Assembly (NCBI GenBank): GCA_024516035.1
Contig: CM044967.1
Coordinates: 6,075,284 to 6,139,283, forward strand
DNA: 64,000 nt
Direction of reading: 5' to 3'
From: Bactericera cockerelli
Taxonomy: Eukaryota; Arthropoda; Insecta; Hemiptera; Triozidae
In this document: in pieces, positions 29,831 to 38,808 of the stretch
How positions within the stretch are numbered: position 1 is the stretch's first letter
Layout: every line of letters begins with the position of its first letter
Position numbers and translations under genes: made by a program
The notes under the pieces: generated by a model
Seen by the model: the letters and a program-made list of their open reading frames with translations, nothing else
Databases searched by the model: none
What the model was told of the DNA's origin: nothing

Positions 29831-32295
29831 ATGGAGACTAGAAGTCAAATAAAAAAATTAACAAACGACAAAAAATACGGACCAACACGAATAGTGTTGA
29901 CAACGATGATGAAATAATCAAAATCAAAAATAAAATTATAAATATCTCAGAAGGTGCTAAACTAGAAGAACTTAAAACACTATGCACCGAACTTTTTGAG
30001 CTGATTGACAAAAAAATTGAGGAAATAGAATCCCAGTATAACAAAGAAGATTTTGAGGAAGAAATCAAAAATCTCTTAATGGATAAGTCCAGCTTACAAC
30101 TCAAAATAAAACAAAATGAAGAAAGAACGAACTATGTCATCAGTGACAGTGAAGAACAAACAAATAAACTGAAAGAAGAACTCAAACAAAATAAAACTGA
30201 TCTACAAAAGTCAGAAAACAAAACAGAAAAGCTAGAATATACAAAGAATGAAGAAATAACAAATTTAAAAACAAAAATTGAAACACTTGACCACAAATAT
30301 GCAGAACAATTAAATGAAAACAAGCGCCTGAAAGAACATAACAAAAATCTTGAAGATGAAAGCCATGGTTTGCGTCTTGCCAACAAAGGAATGCAAAAAG
30401 TCATTGATAATCTAGACAAAAACAAGAACATGTGTTCTACCAAGGATCAAGAACCTGAAAATGCAATTGATACAGAATTACAAGATCAAGAATACAAAAC
30501 AAAAAGTATTGAACTCAACAAAGAGAATAAAAATACAATCGAAACAATCCTGGAACCTAATATAGAAATTCTTGAAATACCATCCAGATCCTCAAATAAT
30601 AGCAGCAGGACAGAAGACAATACGCTAGGTAATGACCTTGGACAGTTATACTCTGAAATAATAAATCAAACAAATAATGATTTAAATCATGCCACTCAGT
30701 TAAAAATAATAGAAATGGAAGAAGAAATAAAGACTAATACAAAAAGAATAACAGAAATAGAACAAAACTTCAAAAACATTAAAATAGGTAAGTCTCCTCA
30801 AAGAATTAACAATGAAAAAATATTAAAAGATATAGAAACACCAGAAACACACATCAAACACAAAACTATTCACCTGATTGGAGACAGCCATATTCGATAT
30901 CTCAAAGAAAGACTTGATAAAGAAAACACATTAAAAGACTACGACATAAGGGAAAATTTCAAACCCGGATATACATACAATAAAACGACTGAAGAATTAT
31001 TAAAACCAAATATCTTCAGAAAAGATGATATAGTTATAATCTCAAGTGGTACAAATGACCTATTTAAAACAGACATAGAATCTATAAAATATAATATAAA
31101 TACAATAGCAAAAATAAAAAGCGATATAATTATCATACTACCGCCACCACAACCTTACAATCCAAGAAATGAAAACATAATCCGACTCAAAACATCTCTT
31201 AAACACCATATTCAAAACTTTGACCACATAACAACAATTGACCCCCACAAATTCATACAGTACTGGCACATGGCAACTGATGGAGTACACCTTGGAAGAA
31301 AAGGTAAAAACTACTTAAGTAAAAAATTAGCGGAAGCCATTAAAAGTATAAATAGCAAAGAGCAAATCTCAATTAGAACAAATCATAGTATTACGGAACA
31401 AAACCACAATCAAATCCATCATCGAGAAAATAACAGAAAACAACCAATAGAAAATGAAAACGTACAAAAAAATAATAAACAGTGTAACAATGATAATAAA
31501 GATTATCCAAAACAACCACACAGCAAATATCAACAAAAAGCGACTCAACACAACAATATAATATATGAAAATTCCAATTACAAACATACAAAGCAAAATA
31601 CAATGCAGTACAACTCACGTTATCCAAGGCAACAATACCACTACAAACAGCCACAGGAATATAAAAATCTAAATAAAACAGAAAATTTAACCGCAGGACA
31701 ACTAGAACCTCAACTACTTAACTATCAACAAAACCATTCAAATAACATACAAAAACAGCATGACCATCCCACATCCTTCATCACACAGCAAAAACAACAC
31801 CCTCAACTACCTGAACCCAAAGATCAAATGCAAAAAGAACACCATATGCAAATGCAACAGCTACATCAACCTCAGCAACAACACATGCAACAGCTAAAAC
31901 ATCTTCAAGAACATTCAAAAAAACAATACCCAATACAAATGGATATACAAGAAATACAACATATGTACCATCAAAAAACACAATCACAGACTCTACAAAA
32001 TAACAACAAACAACTGTACCACCACCATCAACAATACCAACAACAAAAACATCACCAACAGCTGCAAGACCAGGAGCGACGATTTCAACACCACCAACAA
32101 CAAGAATTTTTCCCTATTAAAGAACTTCAAGAATTACATCATCCACATGCTCAACAAAATATACCAGAAAAAAGCACACTGACCAAAACAAGCTGCACTA
32201 AATGCCTCTCGTGCGGAACAAACATTCTTAATAAGGAAATAACACCTAACACACCATACAGCATGCCTAACAGTATATTTTTTTTAAACAACTGA
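29831..32295 (+). CDS. LINE ORF1: coiled coil + SGNH esterase (copy 1)
   Basis: ORF1 protein, presumed RNA-binding partner of the LINE. The natural start is probably the ATG at 29831 (METRSQIKK..). A 1-base loss in the A run near 29867 puts that start out of frame, so the intact frame here begins at 30079 (738 residues). Numbered from 30079, residues ~1-110 and ~190-240 are Lys/Glu-rich and coiled-coil-like. Residues ~262-425 carry SGNH-hydrolase blocks: GDSH (Ser, ~268), SSGTNDL (~325) and DGVHLG (~401). Residues ~430-690 are Gln/His/Asn-rich. The C-terminus has CTKCLSC. The heptamer TTTAAAC lies two codons before the TGA. What the esterase does in LINEs is not established; membrane or lipid interaction is only a hypothesis. 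Confidence 0.85.
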
Positions 32296-32312
32296 CGTGC
32301 ACACCATGTGCA
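32283..32312 (+). promoter_or_regulatory. candidate -1 ribosomal frameshift signal (copy 1)
   Basis: TTTAAAC at 32283-32289 is read T-TTA-AAC in the ORF1 frame, the X-XXY-YYZ arrangement used for -1 slippage. Eight nucleotides later TGCACA (32298-32303) and TGTGCA (32307-32312) form a perfect 6-bp stem with a CCA loop. After slippage the frame is open through ORF2. Stem and spacer fit known sites. The stem is short and also encodes the CTPC motif, so part of the palindrome may be coding coincidence. Confidence 0.6.
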
Positions 32313-33998
32313 AAACTAAAACATAAACCAAACAACCATGAATACTTAGAAATAACAAAAACACCACAAAACTATGAAACACATACAGTAAATTTTTTAA
32401 ACAATCCCAAAAGTACAACACCTGCGAAAAACAAAGAGACCATAGAAGAGCTCTACAATCTTCAATATGGCACCAATTTCTGCCAAAATGTATGGAATAG
32501 CACAAATGAGGCTTGTAATTTTGAATATGCAGTATACAAATACCTTAAAAACACAGAGCTACCTAAAACTCTTGATGACAACACAGAAATTAAAGAATTA
32601 AAAGACTCCTCTGCTCTCTTCTCCTCACAGGGTAATTTTTCCTCCTCATCTAATAACTTGTCTGCCACATTTCCTGGATCGTCTGGTCTCTCTGCTACAG
32701 CTCCTCCTTTCTATCCTAAGAACTATGCTCAAATAAATAACGGAGGTACTAGTAATAATTACTCTACTAGCAATCTACCCTCACTAAGCCTTTCTACATC
32801 AGCAGACACATCTCAAAATGCTCATTCAAATCATATCTTTAACAATTTTCCGATAGTCAAACCGCAGACTAAACGTTATACTAAACCCCCGCACACTACA
32901 CAGATTAATCCAAGTCTCACTATCCTTCACCATAACATACAAAGTTTGAAAAACAAAGTCCCTCAAGTCGAAGTATTTCTTCAAACATTGACTACTAAAC
33001 ATCAATTAGCACCAGATGTGATTTGCTTTACAGAAACATGGTTTACAGATAAATGTGCCCCATGCTATAACTTACCTGGTTATGTGAACGCGGCTAGCTA
33101 TTTCAGAGATAAAGTAATAGGAGGTGGGGTCTCAATATTCGTAAAAGATACCCTTGACTTTGCACCATTCTCAGTTGACGTTGACCCAGTCTTGTACAGT
33201 TTTGAGTATGTAGCCGTCAGGTCTACTCGTCTGCAAACTGTTATTGTGGGCATCTACCGATCTAATAATATTCGGTCCAACATCGAATTATTCTATGACT
33301 GCTTAGATCGACTTCTACAGAAGTTAGTCTCTTATAAATACGTAACTATTTGTGCAGACTTAAACATCGACTTACTTCAGAACTCTACTCTAAATTCAAA
33401 TCTTACCTCTATCCTCAATCTCTATAACATTAAATCTTCTGTTCACTCCCCTACTCGTGTCACGCCTACTTCTTCTTCGTGCATTGATAATATTTACCTA
33501 AATTTTTCTCCTAAACTACTCTTGAACAAGAATGACACTAATATCTACTCAGGGCTCGGCGATCACAAGTACGCACAAGTGGTGAAATTCAACATAGATA
33601 AGTATGGGAAAACTGAAAAAGTACTGAAGAGGACATTTACTCCTAAACAAATCACGGCTTTTATAGAATCTCTCAAACATGCAGATTTCTCACGTCTATC
33701 TACACTTCCAGATGTTGATGGCCAACTCTCTCTCTTCTATGACACTTTTCTCCTACTATTCAACACTCATTTTCCTTATAAAAATGTGTCCGTGGGTCAT
33801 AGAGGAAAGAAAGATTGGATCACAACAGGGATCCGTATATCAAGTGAAAACAAACGCTCGCTTTACTACATGAGCTTACACACTACAAATCCCTCTTTTC
33901 TATCTTACTATCGGCAGTACTGCAAAATTCTTCAGAAAGTAGTGAAAGAAGCAAAGTCGTACCCGTGCCTCTCTCTCACATCACTATTTCGGGCCTAA
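32289..33998 (+). CDS. LINE ORF2, endonuclease part, truncated (copy 1)
   Basis: The -1 frame is open from the ORF1 overlap. The first in-frame ATG is at 32658, 121 codons downstream of 32295. From that ATG: residues ~1-85 are Ser/Asn-rich, and ~88-325 form an APE/EEP endonuclease with HHNIQSL (Asn), TETW (Glu), GIYRSN, ADLNID (Asp/Asn), SSCIDNI and GDH near the C-terminal edge. The genuine frame stops at 33955. The last residues (SYPCLSLTSLFRA) come from the start of the next duplicated unit. No reverse transcriptase remains, so this copy cannot move itself. The endonuclease would nick target DNA for target-primed reverse transcription. Confidence 0.85.
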   Translation, partial: QLTCTPCAKLKHKPNNHEYLEITKTPQNYETHTVNFLNNPKSTTPAKNKETIEELYNLQYGTNFCQNVWNSTNEACNFEYAVYKYLKNTELPKTLDDNTEIKELKDSSALFSSQGNFSSSSNNLSATFPGSSGLSATAPPFYPKNYAQINNGGTSNNYSTSNLPSLSLSTSADTSQNAHSNHIFNNFPIVKPQTKRYTKPPHTTQINPSLTILHHNIQSLKNKVPQVEVFLQTLTTKHQLAPDVICFTETWFTDKCAPCYNLPGYVNAASYFRDKVIGGGVSIFVKDTLDFAPFSVDVDPVLYSFEYVAVRSTRLQTVIVGIYRSNNIRSNIELFYDCLDRLLQKLVSYKYVTICADLNIDLLQNSTLNSNLTSILNLYNIKSSVHSPTRVTPTSSSCIDNIYLNFSPKLLLNKNDTNIYSGLGDHKYAQVVKFNIDKYGKTEKVLKRTFTPKQITAFIESLKHADFSRLSTLPDVDGQLSLFYDTFLLLFNTHFPYKNVSVGHRGKKDWITTGIRISSENKRSLYYMSLHTTNPSFLSYYRQYCKILQKVVKEAKSYPCLSLTSLFRA

Positions 33999-34270
33999 AA
34001 CGGTTAACCCCTTAAAAAAATATGCATTGAAAATTTCCCCCCCCCTCTCTCGGTCTTTTTTATATAAAACGTTCCAATGCAACAGGGTTTTCTTGAAACT
34101 CTTGGGACGGGGGGGAAAAAATTTTCACCCGGGTTAACAAGATAAAAGTATAATAGTCACGTTTTCAGTTCACAGAACTACTAGTTTAGTTTAACAATTA
34201 AAAAAAAATACATACTTTTTATACCCTTTATTTGTTATACTATCATCTTTCACCTGAAAAAAAATTTTCT

Positions 34271-34362
34271 CCGAAAAGTCTGTCCCAACCGGGGAGTCGA
34301 ACTCGGGATCTCTGGGACTACGGGCAGTAGCCCTCAAACCATTACGCCACCCGGAGGCTGGA
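34271..34362 (-). mobile_element. SINE-A head, reverse (duplicate of 27784)
   Basis: Same tRNA-like block as at 27784, but with several extra bases (CCGGGGAGTCGAAC, GCCACCCGGAGG). They alter homopolymer lengths rather than substituting bases. Confidence 0.8.
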
Positions 34363-36325
34363 TGGTACAGACGCTTTACAAAAACACTATAATTCTCTCT
34401 TTTCAACCCGCTTGTTCTAATCAAATGTATTATACGATACTAGAGCTTAATTTGAAAACAAAAAAAAACACAAAGAAACCTGTATTTTTTTTTGGCACGA
34501 AAACATTGAACTTGCACTGAGTCCGACAGAGTCCAATTAGAATAACTTACTTTTGTTTGTAGAAATTTTCTTTAATCAGATTAATTGAATTGGGAGTCAA
34601 TTTCAAAAGCAAAAATACGGAAAAGTAAAAGAGTTGAAATTGTCCTTTCGTATTATCGTCCTATGAGCTCAAGAATGTATTATCCTTTCGTCCTTTGCCT
34701 ACTCTCATGTCCAAGAACAAAACAATGTTGTCTCGCCAATTGGTAGCAAGGGTTTTATTTTATTATTTGGTAATTCTGCGAATTCGGATATAAGAGGACG
34801 ATTTTCAGGTCAAAGAAAGGAGCTTCTATTTTGAGAGCAACGTATTTTATTAAAAACATTGCAAGTAAAATTAAATGTTTGTAACATTTTTTATAATTCG
34901 ATTTGATGCCAATTTTCTAAAGTCCTAACTGTTTTTATACAATTCAACAAAAATTCTCGGGAGGTAATACTATTTACAAAAACCGTCACTTATTGCACTA
35001 ACAGCGTCTAAAAATGACTAATACAAGTTGTTTTTTTTATAATAATAAAGTATTGGAAAACTGACGTTTTACCAATACATTACAGGGAGGGGCGTCGATT
35101 CCCATTATTTTTAGATATAACCAAGTTAACACCAAACGCTACCCGTGAAACCAATTGAAATACCGCCAGCATCACGCAACAATTAATTCATGGCAATTTT
35201 TCTTGAATTATAATTGAATTATAATAATAAAAAAAAGTTGTCTGTCCTGGCACCACCGGGCGGCAGGAAAAATTAAGAATTATTTTTTTTTTTTTCCCAC
35301 GTCAGAAACAGTTACACGTTTTGTTTATCATCCAGTTTAAATTCAAAAAATCAAATATAAAACAACAACTTCTGAAATATATTTTGTGTTTAAAACTCAT
35401 TAACGAACAGTGAAAATCAAGAAAAAACATTCCAACACAAGATACTTCAAAAAGAACGTAAGTAGTCAAAGCTTTTATAGCATTTCGACTATTCTGATAA
35501 CAAAAGAAACCGTTTGATAAATTTGAAATATTCAATGTAAACATTAGATAAGATCCCACGGATGCAACAAATATCCCAGACTGTTATCATCTCTTATCAT
35601 AAATCAAGAACCATTCACATTCACAACCCAACGGGATCTCACAGATACTCGAGTACAAAAATCTGTTCTCTTAGCTGTGTCAAGTTGGCCGCACTGTTCA
35701 CATGGACAGCAAAATATTCATTCTGTTAGCAAGCTTCGTCAAGTTGGCCGTGCTGCTCACAAGGACAACGACCTACTAAACAAGCTGCGTCAATCTTGCG
35801 CCTCTCTCACAAACAAAAACCAACGCAAGCACTAAAGGAGCAACGAAGAACTGCTGCACTCAACAGAAAATCATCATAGCAATCTTCTATTATTACGTTT
35901 CTCTCCCCTTATTACGTAGCTATATAATTAAGTGATAATGTAATCTGCAATTTTATTATTATTTTAATTTATTTTATCATTCTTTTAATTTACCATATTC
36001 AATCTAATTTTAACTCTCACCATTTTTTTTTTTTTTTTTTTTTTTTTTTATCATGATAATTAGGATCAAGTATCAAACTCCAAAATCTAGAGTCGTCTAA
36101 GTCGATTCTGTCCAAAAGAACCTCTGATTTTACGTTATAATCATTGATGTCTGATGCACAATTTATCGCATTTAATACACTAGCTCACTGAAAATTAAAA
36201 CTGTACCCATTTTTTTTTATATATATAAATATACACAGTAACACAATATACACAGTAACACATAAATACACTTTTTTTTTTTCTTTCTTTATCAATATTT
36301 ACAAACAGAAATAAATAAAACTAAC

Positions 36326-38791
36326 ATGGAGACTAGAAGTCAAATAAAAAAATTAACAAACGACAAAAAAATACGGACCAACACGAATAGTGTTGACAAC
36401 GATGATGAAATAATCAAAATCAAAAATAAAATTATAAATATCTCAGAAGGTGCTAAACTAGAAGAACTTAAAACACTATGCACCGAACTTTTTGAGCTGA
36501 TTGACAAAAAAATTGAGGAAAATAGAATCCCAGTATAACAAAGAAGATTTTGAGGAAGAAATCAAAAATCTCTTAATGGATAAGTCCAGCTTACAACTCA
36601 AAATAAAACAAAATGAAGAAAGAACGAACTATGTCATCAGTGACAGTGAAGAACAAACAAATAAACTGAAAGAAGAACTCAAACAAAATAAAACTGATCT
36701 ACAAAGTCAGAAAAACAAAACAGAAAAGCTAGAATATACAAAGATGAAGAAATAACAAATTTAAAAACAAAAATTGAAACACTTGACCACAAATATGCAG
36801 AACAATTAAATGAAAACAAGCGCCTGAAAGAACATAACAAAAATCTTGAAGATGAAAGCCATGGTTTGCGTCTTGCCAACAAAGGAATGCAAAAAGTCAT
36901 TGATAATCTAGACAAAAACAAGAACATGTGTTCTACCAAGGATCAAGAACCTGAAAATGCAATTGATACAGAATTACAAGATCAAGAATACAAAACAAAA
37001 AGTATTGAACTCAACAAAGAGAATAAAAATACAATCGAAACAATCCTGGAACCTAATATAGAAATTCTTGAAATACCATCCAGATCCTCAAATAATAGCA
37101 GCAGGACAGAAGACAATACGCTAGGTAATGACCTTGGACAGTTATACTCTGAAATAATAAATCAAACAAATAATGATTTAAATCATGCCACTCAGTTAAA
37201 AATAATAGAAATGGAAGAAGAAATAAAGACTAATACAAAAAGAATAACAGAAATAGAACAAAACTTCAAAAACATTAAAATAGGTAAGTCTCCTCAAAGA
37301 ATTAACAATGAAAAAATATTAAAAGATATAGAAACACCAGAAACACACATCAAACACAAAACTATTCACCTGATTGGAGACAGCCATATTCGATATCTCA
37401 AAGAAAGACTTGATAAAGAAAACACATTAAAAGACTACGACATAAGGGAAAATTTCAAACCCGGATATACATACAATAAAACGACTGAAGAATTATTAAA
37501 ACCAAATATCTTCAGAAAAGATGATATAGTTATAATCTCAAGTGGTACAAATGACCTATTTAAAACAGACATAGAATCTATAAAATATAATATAAATACA
37601 ATAGCAAAAATAAAAAGCGATATAATTATCATACTACCGCCACCACAACCTTACAATCCAAGAAATGAAAACATAATCCGACTCAAAACATCTCTTAAAC
37701 ACCATATTCAAAACTTTGACCACATAACAACAATTGACCCCCACAAATTCATACAGTACTGGCACATGGCAACTGATGGAGTACACCTTGGAAGAAAAGG
37801 TAAAAACTACTTAAGTAAAAAATTAGCGGAAGCCATTAAAAGTATAAATAGCAAAGAGCAAATCTCAATTAGAACAAATCATAGTATTACGGAACAAAAC
37901 CACAATCAAATCCATCATCGAGAAAATAACAGAAAACAACCAATAGAAAATGAAAACGTACAAAAAAATAATAAACAGTGTAACAATGATAATAAAGATT
38001 ATCCAAAACAACCACACAGCAAATATCAACAAAAAGCGACTCAACACAACAATATAATATATGAAAATTCCAATTACAAACATACAAAGCAAAATACAAT
38101 GCAGTACAACTCACGTTATCCAAGGCAACAATACCACTACAAACAGCCACAGGAATATAAAAATCTAAATAAAACAGAAAATTTAACCGCAGGACAACTA
38201 GAACCTCAACTACTTAACTATCAACAAAACCATTCAAATAACATACAAAAACAGCATGACCATCCCACATCCTTCATCACACAGCAAAAACAACACCCTC
38301 AACTACCTGAACCCAAAGATCAAATGCAAAAAGAACACCATATGCAAATGCAACAGCTACATCAACCTCAGCAACAACACATGCAACAGCTAAAACATCT
38401 TCAAGAACATTCAAAAAAACAATACCCAATACAAATGGATATACAAGAAATACAACATATGTACCATCAAAAAACACAATCACAGACTCTACAAAATAAC
38501 AACAAACAACTGTACCACCACCATCAACAATACCAACAACAAAAACATCACCAACAGCTGCAAGACCAGGAGCGACGATTTCAACACCACCAACAACAAG
38601 AATTTTTCCCTATTAAAGAACTTCAAGAATTACATCATCCACATGCTCAACAAAATATACCAGAAAAAAGCACACTGACCAAAACAAGCTGCACTAAATG
38701 CCTCTCGTGCGGAACAAACATTCTTAATAAGGAAATAACACCTAACACACCATACAGCATGCCTAACAGTATATTTTTTTTAAACAACTGA
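36326..38791 (+). pseudogene. LINE ORF1, copy 2, broken near 5' end
   Basis: The ATG at 36326 opens the expected N-terminus (METRSQIKKLTNDKK..) because this copy keeps the A that copy 1 lacks. One extra A near 36520 then shifts the frame. Further 1-base changes near 36705-36745 (AAAGTCAGAAAAAC and AAAGATGAAG versus copy 1) break it again. From 36866 the frame is open for 641 residues and matches copy 1: GDSH, SSGTNDL, DGVHLG, Gln/His-rich tail and CTKCLSC. The breaks differ from those in copy 1, so a comparison of the two indicates an ORF1 of about 820 residues. Confidence 0.8.
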
Positions 38792-38808
38792 CGTGCACAC
38801 CATGTGCA
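38779..38808 (+). promoter_or_regulatory. candidate -1 ribosomal frameshift signal (copy 2)
   Basis: TTTAAAC at 38779-38785 and the 6-bp hairpin TGCACA-CCA-TGTGCA at 38794-38808, identical to copy 1. Because the copies arose by duplication, this is not independent evidence of conservation. Confidence 0.6.

Larger units (their letters stand above)
27461..33955 (+). repeat. 6.5-kb tandem duplication, copy 1
   Basis: It begins GTCGTACCCGTGCCTCTC and ends inside LINE ORF2 at GAAAGAAGCAAA. The next unit restarts with GTCGTACCCGTGCC at 33956. Content: a reverse SINE-A head, ~1.3 kb of AT-rich DNA, then the LINE 5' region, ORF1 and the first part of ORF2. Confidence 0.9.
29165..33955 (+). mobile_element. 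LINE copy 1, 3'-truncated by duplication junction
   Basis: It has a 5' region with degenerate monomers (29179-29330), an A/T-rich leader, ORF1 (29831-32295) and ORF2 from the overlap at 32283, cut at 33955 before the reverse transcriptase. The 5' boundary is not determined. I start at the monomers, but the element could begin anywhere between 27880 and 29165. An esterase ORF1 plus an APE-type endonuclease in ORF2 is known from CR1/L2-related LINE clades. I do not assign a clade more finely. Confidence 0.85.

Noticed and set aside
31369..31987. Minus-strand hydrophobic ORFs inside LINE ORF1
   Set aside because: Shadows of the A/C-rich Gln/Asn/His codons on the plus strand.
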